NCBI RefSeq assembly: GCF_004349135.1
Contig: NZ_SMFN01000009.1
Coordinates: 62,001 to 126,000, forward strand
Length of the DNA stretch: 64,000 nt
Source: Flavobacterium sandaracinum
Lineage (GTDB): Bacteria > Bacteroidota > Bacteroidia > Flavobacteriales > Flavobacteriaceae
Direction: 5' to 3'
In this document: in pieces, positions 45,625-52,866 of the stretch
Position numbering within the stretch: position 1 is the stretch's first letter
How the letters are laid out: each line of letters starts with the position of its first letter
Program-made: the position numbers and the translations under genes
Notes under the pieces: model-generated
The model's database searches: none
What the model saw: only the letters and a program-made list of their open reading frames with translations
What the model was told of the DNA's origin: nothing

Positions 45625-47157
45625 ATGAAAAATCACAAGCACACTCTTTTGCTTATTGCGTTTCTACTGCTCTCTATATGGAATAGCAACGCACAAGTAT
45701 TGGCAACCAATCCAAAAAATGAATTTAGGGCCGTTTGGATTGCTACCGTGGTCAATATTGACTGGCCAAAAACCAGTACAGATAATGTTGCCAAGCAAAA
45801 AGCAGATTATATTGAGATCTTAGATGCCTATAAAAAATTAAATTATAATGCTGTAATTGTTCAAATACGAAGCGTAGGTGATGCTTTTTACCCAACAGAG
45901 TTAGCGCCTTGGTCCCGTTTTTTGACCGGTAAAGAAGGTCAGGCGCCAAAACCTTACTTTGATACATTAGCTTGGATGATCGCTGAAACGCATGCTAGAG
46001 GTTTTGAATTTCATGCTTGGATGAATCCGTATAGAGCTACGATGGATTACAATACAGCACTTTTGAGCCCGCAACATGATTTTTTTAAGCATCCGGAATG
46101 GATGATTAAATATGGTGGGAAATATTATTATAATCCGGCATTACCTGAAGTTCAAAACCACCTTCTAGCTATTGTAGAGGAAGTTGTAGAAAAGTACGAT
46201 ATTGATGCAATACATTTCGACGATTATTTTTATCCGTACAGAATAAAAGGAGAATTATTTAATGATACCGCTTCATACAAAAAATATGGAAATGGACTAA
46301 GTATTGAAGATTGGAGACGCTCCAATGTGAATACTTTTGTAAAAGAGGTATCAGTTTCTATAAAACATATAAAACCATGGGTACAATTTGGTATTAGTCC
46401 TTTTGGGGTTTGGAGAAATAAATCAGTAGATCCAAGAGGTTCTGAAACTGAAGCAGGACAAACAAATTACGATGATTTATTTGCTGATCCTTTGGCTTGG
46501 ATGGAAAACAAATGGATTGATTACCTTGTTCCACAATTGTATTGGAGTATGGATCACCCGAAAGCATCTTATTCCAAGTTGTTGCGTTGGTGGTCTGAAA
46601 ACTCCACAAATACCGCAATTTATATTGGAAATGGAACCTATAAAATAAATACTGATTCGGATAAAAGATGGAATAATCCACAAGAAATTCCAAATCAAAT
46701 TGACATCACAAGATCGTACAAAAACGTTCAGGGAAATGCGTTTTTTAGTGCCAAATCATTTCTGAACAAAAATCAAAGTGTGACTAAATTACTAACAGAA
46801 AACCAATACAAATATCCCGCTCTTCCAACTGTTGTGCCCGGTTCCGTAAAAAAAATGGCTATCGTGCCTACAGCAAATAATATTTTGATAGATCCAATTG
46901 CATCCCGATTTAATGTTACCTATCCAATGTACAGTAAAGTTCGCTATGTTATGGTTTATGGTGCCAAATTCAATTCGGAAATTAATGTAAATGATCCAAG
47001 CCAAATTATTGACAAAATTGCATTCAAAGATGATAGTGATACGGTTGAAGTGGTAATTCCATCCTATAAACTAGACAAAAATACCACCTGTGCGATTACA
47101 TTCATTGATTTTTATGGTAATGAAAGTGACCCAACTTTAGTGAACTTTACGCTATAA
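45625..47157 (+). CDS. GHL10/DUF187 glycoside hydrolase (DigH-like)
   Basis: 510 residues with a signal peptide (cut near SNAQ, residue 24). The GHL10 domain fills residues 32-360: EFRAVWIATVVNIDWP at its start, VIVQIRSVGDAFYPTELAPW, GFEFHAWMNPYRA and AIHFDDYFYPYR carrying the acidic residues of the TIM barrel. The C-terminal 120 residues look like a fibronectin-like domain. The E. coli relative DigH cuts denuded peptidoglycan glycans. Together with the AmpG-like permease (27 bp on) and NagZ next to it, a job in cell-wall turnover fits well. Confidence 0.9.
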   Translation: MKNHKHTLLLIAFLLLSIWNSNAQVLATNPKNEFRAVWIATVVNIDWPKTSTDNVAKQKADYIEILDAYKKLNYNAVIVQIRSVGDAFYPTELAPWSRFLTGKEGQAPKPYFDTLAWMIAETHARGFEFHAWMNPYRATMDYNTALLSPQHDFFKHPEWMIKYGGKYYYNPALPEVQNHLLAIVEEVVEKYDIDAIHFDDYFYPYRIKGELFNDTASYKKYGNGLSIEDWRRSNVNTFVKEVSVSIKHIKPWVQFGISPFGVWRNKSVDPRGSETEAGQTNYDDLFADPLAWMENKWIDYLVPQLYWSMDHPKASYSKLLRWWSENSTNTAIYIGNGTYKINTDSDKRWNNPQEIPNQIDITRSYKNVQGNAFFSAKSFLNKNQSVTKLLTENQYKYPALPTVVPGSVKKMAIVPTANNILIDPIASRFNVTYPMYSKVRYVMVYGAKFNSEINVNDPSQIIDKIAFKDDSDTVEVVIPSYKLDKNTTCAITFIDFYGNESDPTLVNFTL

Positions 47158-47184
47158 AATTTAATTGATTATAATTTGCCTTAG

Positions 47185-48453
47185 ATGAAAACAGACAATA
47201 GACCTTGGTATTGGATTCCCATTTTAAACTTTGCTTCTGGATTGCCTTATGCCATTATTATTTCGGTTTCGGTAATCATGTACAAAAACCTTGGAATCAA
47301 CAATGAAGACATTGGAATTTATACCAGTTTACTTTATTTACCTTGGGTGATTAAACCGCTGTGGAGTCCTTTCATAGATTTGTATTCGACCAAAAGAAAA
47401 TGGTTTTTAAGCATGCAATTGCTTATTTCTATTGCCTTTTTGATTGTAGGTTTAACGATTCCTTTGAGCAATTTTTTCGTTATCAGTTTAGCTGTTTTTT
47501 GGGTCGCTGCATTTGCATCCGCATCCAATGATGTTGCCAGTGATGGATTCTATTTATTAGCTTTAGAAAAAGATCAACAATCCTTTTTCCTTGGAATACG
47601 CAGTACATTTTACAGACTTTCGATGCTTACTGGAAACGGATTAATCGTAGTTATTGCTGGTTATCTGGAACAGGAATATGGCGACAAACAAAAAGCATGG
47701 TCGTATACGATGGTCGTTGTAGGATTAATTATGACCGTAATTACAGTTTACAATTATTTTTCGACTCCAAAAATTGAAGCCAAAATAGCAGAATCAACTT
47801 CAGAATCAACTTCGAATAAGAGCTTTGGAGTCGTATTTGCCACTTTTTTTCAAAAGAAACAAATTGGTTTAGTTTTGGCTTTTATTCTATTGTTCCGATT
47901 AGGTGAATCACAACTGTTAAAAATGTTAACTCCTTTTTTAATAGACCCCATAACTGATGGAGGAATGGGTTTAACAACCCAAGATGTTGGTGTTATTTAC
48001 GGAACTTTTGGCGTACTTTCACTTACTATTGGCGGTATTTTAGGAGGTATTGTCATTTCCAGAGACGGTCTAGGAAAATGGATGTTGCCTATGATTTTAG
48101 CCATGCACTTGCCCATAATAGGATTTATTTTACTATCTCATTTTCATCCTGGTTCCGTTTTTTATATTTATGCAACGGTAATTGCAGAACAATTTGGTTA
48201 TGGTTTTGGTTTTGCAGCGTTCATGATGTACCTGATTTATGTGGCCGATGGGGAATCTAAAACATCCCACTACTCTATCGCAACCGGATTCATGGCTTTA
48301 GGAATGATGCTTCCGGGAATGTTGAGCGGTTATATCCAAGAATATCTAGGCTATGGAAATTTCTTTATTTGGGTGTTTTTGGCAACCATTCCAGGATTGA
48401 TATTGTCGAGATTTCTGATATTTCCGAAGGATTTTGGAAAGAAGACAACCTAA
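47185..48453 (+). CDS. AmpG-like MFS permease
   Basis: 422 residues, twelve membrane helices, with the AmpG-like N-terminus WIPILNFASGLPYAIIISVS and LPWVIKPLWSPFIDLYSTKR between helices 2 and 3. AmpG brings anhydro-muropeptides into the cytoplasm. The neighbours, a DigH-like hydrolase and NagZ, are exactly the partners expected. It begins 27 bp after the hydrolase stop. Confidence 0.85.
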   Translation: MKTDNRPWYWIPILNFASGLPYAIIISVSVIMYKNLGINNEDIGIYTSLLYLPWVIKPLWSPFIDLYSTKRKWFLSMQLLISIAFLIVGLTIPLSNFFVISLAVFWVAAFASASNDVASDGFYLLALEKDQQSFFLGIRSTFYRLSMLTGNGLIVVIAGYLEQEYGDKQKAWSYTMVVVGLIMTVITVYNYFSTPKIEAKIAESTSESTSNKSFGVVFATFFQKKQIGLVLAFILLFRLGESQLLKMLTPFLIDPITDGGMGLTTQDVGVIYGTFGVLSLTIGGILGGIVISRDGLGKWMLPMILAMHLPIIGFILLSHFHPGSVFYIYATVIAEQFGYGFGFAAFMMYLIYVADGESKTSHYSIATGFMALGMMLPGMLSGYIQEYLGYGNFFIWVFLATIPGLILSRFLIFPKDFGKKTT

Positions 48454-48480
48454 AAATAGTTATCAAGGATTGATGCAAAA

Positions 48481-48538
48481 ATTTAACCGCAGATTCGCAA
48501 ATTATTTTAAAAAATTTATAATCTGTGAATCTTCGGTA
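48481..48538. repeat. Intergenic palindromic repeat
   Basis: AACCGCAGATTCGCAAATTA and TATAATCTGTGAATCTTCGG form inverted arms with a few mismatches around an A/T core. It is a member of the GCAGATTCGC-type palindromes frequent in flavobacteria, between ampG and nagZ. Confidence 0.65.
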
Positions 48539-48580
48539 AAAAGTATTCCAAGCTTTATTTGATACTAGTAAACTACGATA

Positions 48581-50191
48581 ATGACATTAGAACAAAAAAT
48601 AGGACAATTTTTCTTTCCAGCGGTTTTCATCAATGATACCGAAGAAAATATTAAAGCTACAGAACGCTTAATTAAAGACTACAATATAGGTGGATTAACT
48701 TTTTTTCATAGCAGAGCTAGCGCAGCAACGAATTATGAAACGAAGAAAAAAGTAGTTTTAAACGACGATAGTTGTCAACAATTAAAGGAACTCATTGTCC
48801 GGTACCAAAAATGTGCTTCTACACCATTATTAATGAGTATTGATGCTGAATGGGGATTAGCCATGCGCGTCGAGAAAACGCCACAATATCCTTACGCAAT
48901 AACACTTGGTGCTTTACCTCACAGTGAAAAACAGCTGGTTTATGAGGTAGGAAAGCAAATTGGTTTAGACTTAAAATCAGTTGGAATTCATTATAATTTA
49001 GCACCGCTTGCCGACCTCAATAACAATCCGAATAATCCTGTAATTGGCTACCGTTCCTTTGGTGAAAACAAAGAAAAAGTAAGTGATTTTGCTCTTGAAT
49101 ATCTCAGAGGCATGAATGATGTTGGGATATTGGGTTGTCTGAAACATTTTCCCGGACATGGAAATACCAATGTCGATTCGCATTTAGGACTACCCGTTTT
49201 AAAAGAAACTCTCGAAGAATTAGTAGCCAATGAATTAGTCCCTTTTGTAAAAGGAATCCAGAATAATGTTGATTCGATTATGATTGGTCATTTGGCAGTT
49301 CCCTCTTTAAATGATGGAAAAGATACTTCGGCCACATTATCAAAATCAGTTATCGAAACGCTTTTGCGAAAGCAACTAAGATATGATGGTTTAGTAATTT
49401 CGGATGCGTTAAATATGCATAGTGTTTCTAAATTATTTGACAAAAAAGGGCAATTAGAATGGGAGGCTTTTAATGCTGGAAATGATGTGTTGTGCTTTGC
49501 TGAAAATATTCCCGAAGGAATTCAGGAAATCTTAAAAAATGCATCCATCGAACGTATTGAAGAAAGTTTTAACCGTATTTGGAAATGCAAACAAAAAGTA
49601 GGAATTATAGATGGAAATCTTAATTTGCTAAAGCACTCCGAAAGTGATTTTGATTTTGAAACTACTTCTAAATTAAACTTAAAAATTGCTCAAAACTCGC
49701 TTACCAAAATAAAAGACAGTACTAATTCAAAAAGTGTTTTTGAGGCAAATAAAAGCAACACGCTTGCCAAAATAAGCCTTTATAAAAACACAGATAATAC
49801 ATTTTTCAAAAGTTTAGCTGCTGATTTGCCTTCAGCAGAATTTAGTTATGAAAATGGAGGTGAATCCGTATTGATTGAATTGGAAAAAGAACTGAATAAA
49901 TTTGACACAATACTCATTTCTTTATTTGTTCCAAAGGCAAAACCTTTAAGTAATTTTGGCATTGAAGATGCAGTGCTTCAGTTTTTAAGCCATTTATTTA
50001 CCACCAAAAAATGTGTTTTATACGTTTTTGGAAATCCGTACGTACTACAAGTTATCCCAAATCTGAACCAAGCGCAAGGAATTGTGCAAGTATATCAAGA
50101 TTTTTCAGAATTTCAAGAAGCCGCTGCAAACCAACTTTTAGAAAACTCAGAAAGCAAAGGAACTCTACCCGTGACAGTTAACTTGATGTAA
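48581..50191 (+). CDS. nagZ: Beta-N-acetylhexosaminidase, GH3 family
   Basis: 536 residues. The GH3 N-terminal TIM barrel has the NagZ marks: MSIDAEWGLAMRV near residue 90, KHFPGHGNTNVDSHLGLP (about 187-204) with the mobile His/Asp pair, and LVISDALNMHSVSK with the nucleophile Asp. Residues 345-536 form a GH3 C-terminal-type domain. NagZ takes GlcNAc off anhydro-muropeptides. No signal peptide is seen, so it should be cytoplasmic, downstream of the AmpG step. It is separated from ampG by a 127-bp repeat-bearing gap. Confidence 0.9.
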   Translation: MTLEQKIGQFFFPAVFINDTEENIKATERLIKDYNIGGLTFFHSRASAATNYETKKKVVLNDDSCQQLKELIVRYQKCASTPLLMSIDAEWGLAMRVEKTPQYPYAITLGALPHSEKQLVYEVGKQIGLDLKSVGIHYNLAPLADLNNNPNNPVIGYRSFGENKEKVSDFALEYLRGMNDVGILGCLKHFPGHGNTNVDSHLGLPVLKETLEELVANELVPFVKGIQNNVDSIMIGHLAVPSLNDGKDTSATLSKSVIETLLRKQLRYDGLVISDALNMHSVSKLFDKKGQLEWEAFNAGNDVLCFAENIPEGIQEILKNASIERIEESFNRIWKCKQKVGIIDGNLNLLKHSESDFDFETTSKLNLKIAQNSLTKIKDSTNSKSVFEANKSNTLAKISLYKNTDNTFFKSLAADLPSAEFSYENGGESVLIELEKELNKFDTILISLFVPKAKPLSNFGIEDAVLQFLSHLFTTKKCVLYVFGNPYVLQVIPNLNQAQGIVQVYQDFSEFQEAAANQLLENSESKGTLPVTVNLM

Positions 50192-50290
50192 TTACAAACT
50201 TCAATTTATCAAAAATCATAGTATAGTAATTCCCTATTTTAAAATAAATATTTCTAATTAAAAATCATTTTAATTTCCCTTTCGTATAGC

Positions 50291-50298
50291 TACTTTTG
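50291..50298 (+). promoter_or_regulatory. -7 promoter box of ahpC
   Basis: TACTTTTG fits the Bacteroidota TAnnTTTG box, followed after 36 bp by the ATG of the peroxiredoxin gene. An A-rich leader lies between. No OxyR-type site could be made out. Confidence 0.55.
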
Positions 50299-50333
50299 CA
50301 CCATCAAAAAAAACAACTTAAAAAGTAAATCAA

Positions 50334-50972
50334 ATGTCATTAGTAGGTAAAAAATTTCCAAGTATTGCAGTAGATGCTATCTCAGAAATGGGTGATAATT
50401 TAAAAATCAACATTTTTGAAGAGGCTATAAACAAAAACAAAAAAGTACTTTTATTTTGGTACCCAAAAGATTTTACATTCGTTTGCCCAACTGAATTACA
50501 TGCTTTTCAAGCTGCTTTACCGGAATTCGAAAAAAGAAATACAATCGTTATAGGAGCTTCTTGTGACACTAACGAAGTACACTTTGCTTGGTTAAACACT
50601 CCAAAAAACAACGGTGGAATTGAAGGTGTTACGTACCCAATTCTTGCTGATACTAACAGAAACTTATCTAACATATTAGGGATTCTAGATATCGATTCAA
50701 CGGAATACTCTGAAGAAACGGATTCTATTATCATTGAAGGTTCTAATGTAACTTTTAGAGCGACTTACCTAATTGATGAGACTGGAAAAATTTTCCATGA
50801 AAGTGTAAATGATATGCCACTAGGTCGTAACGTAAATGAGTATTTACGTATGGTTGATGCTTACACGCACATTCAAGAAAAAGGGGAAGTTTGTCCTGCA
50901 AACTGGGAAGCTGGTAAAGAAGCAATGAGCGCTGATAGAACCAGTACTGCTGAATACTTAAGTTTAAACTAA
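50334..50972 (+). CDS. ahpC: Typical 2-Cys peroxiredoxin (AhpC-like)
   Basis: 212 residues with peroxidatic Cys51 in FVCPTE and resolving Cys187 in GEVCPANW. The fold marks LFWYPKDFTFVCPTELHAFQ and RATYLIDETGKI are present. It reduces peroxides; the electron donor may be the thioredoxin encoded next, since no ahpF is present. Start and length match flavobacterial AhpC. Confidence 0.93.
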   Translation: MSLVGKKFPSIAVDAISEMGDNLKINIFEEAINKNKKVLLFWYPKDFTFVCPTELHAFQAALPEFEKRNTIVIGASCDTNEVHFAWLNTPKNNGGIEGVTYPILADTNRNLSNILGILDIDSTEYSEETDSIIIEGSNVTFRATYLIDETGKIFHESVNDMPLGRNVNEYLRMVDAYTHIQEKGEVCPANWEAGKEAMSADRTSTAEYLSLN

Positions 50973-50986
50973 TTAAAATAAAGATA

Positions 50987-51072
50987 CAAAGGTTCAGAGG
51001 TCCTGTGAGCAACAAAGGTTTTTTGTTGCCCAAATTAACGAAGTTCTAAAACTTTGCCCCTTTGAACCTTTG
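50987..51072. repeat. Intergenic palindromic repeat
   Basis: CAAAGGTTCAGAGG and CCCCTTTGAACCTTTG form inverted arms, with an inner hairpin GCAACAAA / TTTGTTGC. It follows ahpC and may also serve as a weak terminator. Confidence 0.65.
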
Positions 51073-51100
51073 CCTCTTTCAACCTTAAAAAAACAAACTT

Positions 51101-51409
51101 ATGTTAATCGAATTAACCGAAGATACGTTACACGATTTAATTGCAAAAGACGAAAAAGTAGTGGTTCAATTTTCGGCATCATGGTGCGGAAATTGCAGAA
51201 TCATGAAGCCAAAATTTAAAAAATTAGCTTTAGAGAACGAAACAATCACTTTTGCGCTTGTTGATGCGGAAAATTTCCCAGAATCTAGAAAATTGGCCAA
51301 TGTTAGTAATTTACCAACTTTTGCCACTTTTGTAAATGGTAAACTGGTAAACGAAACACAAACTAACAAACAAGAAGTGTTGATTGAATTAGTGAACGAA
51401 ATTGTTTAA
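51101..51409 (+). CDS. Thioredoxin-family protein
   Basis: 102 residues with active site WCGNC (Cys29, Cys32) and cis-Pro in VSNLPTFATF. The classical thioredoxin has WCGPC; the Asn alters redox potential. It lies between ahpC and tpx and may feed electrons to one or both peroxidases. Confidence 0.9.
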   Translation: MLIELTEDTLHDLIAKDEKVVVQFSASWCGNCRIMKPKFKKLALENETITFALVDAENFPESRKLANVSNLPTFATFVNGKLVNETQTNKQEVLIELVNEIV

Positions 51410-51417
51410 TGATTTCC

Positions 51418-51511
51418 TAGTTTAAAGTTTAAAGTTGCCTGAATTTATTCATAAGTTTAATGCAACAGCAAATTAAAACCTTAGACTTATTTTAAACCCT
51501 AAACTTTAAAC
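51418..51511. repeat. Intergenic palindromic repeat
   Basis: TAGTTTAAAGTTTAAAG on the left and CTAAACTTTAAAC on the right are near-perfect inverted arms. The GTTTAAAG unit is again a common flavobacterial intergenic element. Confidence 0.6.
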
Positions 51512-51519
51512 AAATAAAA

Positions 51520-51777
51520 ATGAAATTACCCGTAATTAAGCATTTAACGCAGTTTATAGAAGAAAATGATGAAGATTATATCATCGAAACAATAGAAGTT
51601 CTAGAAGCAATGACTGAGATTTCATCCTTGAAAGAGGAAGAATTAGATGTTATTGGGGAATTAATTTCTAATATGTATGGCGCTTTAGAAGTCAACAAAT
51701 TAGTAAAAAACGGAACGGATAAAAAAGAAGCTTTAAACAGTTTTATGAAACGTGTTTTGGGTTCCATCGACAAATAA
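51520..51777 (+). CDS. DUF6952 family small protein
   Basis: 85 residues, acidic, all helical (MKLPVIKHLTQFIEENDEDY, LEAMTEISSLKEEELDVIGE, LISNMYGALEVNKLVKNGTD, ALNSFMKRVLGSIDK). It matches the DUF6952 family known mainly from Bacteroidota. It stands between thioredoxin and tpx, so it may help peroxide defence. It is followed by a strong terminator. Confidence 0.75.
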   Translation: MKLPVIKHLTQFIEENDEDYIIETIEVLEAMTEISSLKEEELDVIGELISNMYGALEVNKLVKNGTDKKEALNSFMKRVLGSIDK

Positions 51778-51804
51778 AAAGAATTTTTTAATTCTGAATT
51801 CTAT

Positions 51805-51834
51805 AACGCACTCCGCAACGGGTGCGTTTTTTTT
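51805..51834 (+). terminator. Rho-independent terminator of the ahpC-trx-DUF6952 group
   Basis: AACGCAC, loop, GTGCGTT and then eight T (51827-51834). The stem is 7 bp perfect. It starts 27 bp after the DUF6952 stop. Confidence 0.85.
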
Positions 51835-51965
51835 ATGCAAAATACAAAACACATTGCAGCCATGCAGTTTAAATATTGACCAAAAACGCTAAACTTATCG
51901 CGATATTTGAGGACTAATTCTTAATTAATTTTCATACTTTTGAACCTCACAAAAAAACAATCATT

Positions 51966-52463
51966 ATGGCTTCGATAACATTAGGAGGAAATCCAATTCA
52001 CACTTCAGGAGATTTACCAAAAGTAGGTACTAAAATTGCTGATTTTAAATTAGTTAAAACAGATCTTTCTGTAGCTTCATTAAGTGATTTTCCAGGTAAA
52101 AAATTAGTACTAAATATTTTTCCTAGTATAGATACTGGAACTTGTGCTGCATCTGTTCGTAAATTTAACGAAAGCGCTAGTACTTTAGAAAACACAACTG
52201 TTTTATGCGTTTCAAGAGATTTACCTTTTGCACAAAAACGTTTTTGTGGAGCAGAAGGACTTGAAAATGTTGTGAATTTATCTGATTTTCCAGAAGGAAG
52301 TTTTGGTAAAACAAATGGTTTAGAAATAACTGATGGACCATTGGCAGGATTGCATTCAAGAGTGATCATTGTTGTTGATGAAAACGGAATAATTACGCAC
52401 ACGGAACAAGTTGCTGAAATTGCAGATGAACCAAACTACGAAGCTGCATTAGCAGTACTATAA
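51966..52463 (+). CDS. tpx: Thiol peroxidase
   Basis: 165 residues of the atypical 2-Cys Prx type. Cys60 (SIDTGTCAASVRKF) is peroxidatic and Cys94 (KRFCGAEGLENV) resolving, the same spacing as in E. coli Tpx. The N-terminal ITLGGNPIHTSGDLPKVGTK is typical. A -7 box TACTTTTG is at 51935-51942, so it has its own promoter. Confidence 0.95.
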   Translation: MASITLGGNPIHTSGDLPKVGTKIADFKLVKTDLSVASLSDFPGKKLVLNIFPSIDTGTCAASVRKFNESASTLENTTVLCVSRDLPFAQKRFCGAEGLENVVNLSDFPEGSFGKTNGLEITDGPLAGLHSRVIIVVDENGIITHTEQVAEIADEPNYEAALAVL

Positions 52464-52473
52464 TCCCAACTTG

Positions 52474-52848
52474 ATGGAGTTTCAAAAAGACAATACTTTC
52501 TTTACCGGAAGATTAAAAAGCGTTTCTTATGCATTGAAGGGAGCCTTAAAATTAATCGCTACGGAACACAGTGTCATGGTTCAATTTTCCATTGGGATTT
52601 TGATGAGCATTGCTGGATTTTATTTTGGTATCTCTAAAACAGAATGGCTTTTTCAAACTTTAGCTATCGGTTTAGTGATGAGTATTGAAGGTTTAAATAC
52701 TGCTGTTGAGAAAATAGCAGATTTTATTCATCCAAATTACCATGAAAGAATTGGATTCATCAAAGATATTGCTGCGGGAGCGGTATTTTTTGCTGCTTTG
52801 ACAGCAGTAGCAATTGGTTTAATCATATATATACCACTTATTTTTTAG
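52474..52848 (+). CDS. dgkA: Diacylglycerol kinase family protein
   Basis: 124 residues from the ATG at 52474 (a TTG three bases before is also possible). Three membrane helices and the DgkA core GALKLIATEHSVMVQFSIGI and MSIEGLNTAVEKIADFIHPN with the catalytic Glu residues. In many Bacteroidota this enzyme phosphorylates undecaprenol or diacylglycerol. It lies 10 bp after tpx and 18 bp before ftsK. Confidence 0.9.
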   Translation: MEFQKDNTFFTGRLKSVSYALKGALKLIATEHSVMVQFSIGILMSIAGFYFGISKTEWLFQTLAIGLVMSIEGLNTAVEKIADFIHPNYHERIGFIKDIAAGAVFFAALTAVAIGLIIYIPLIF

Positions 52849-52866
52849 GTAGTAGCACAAAAAAGA

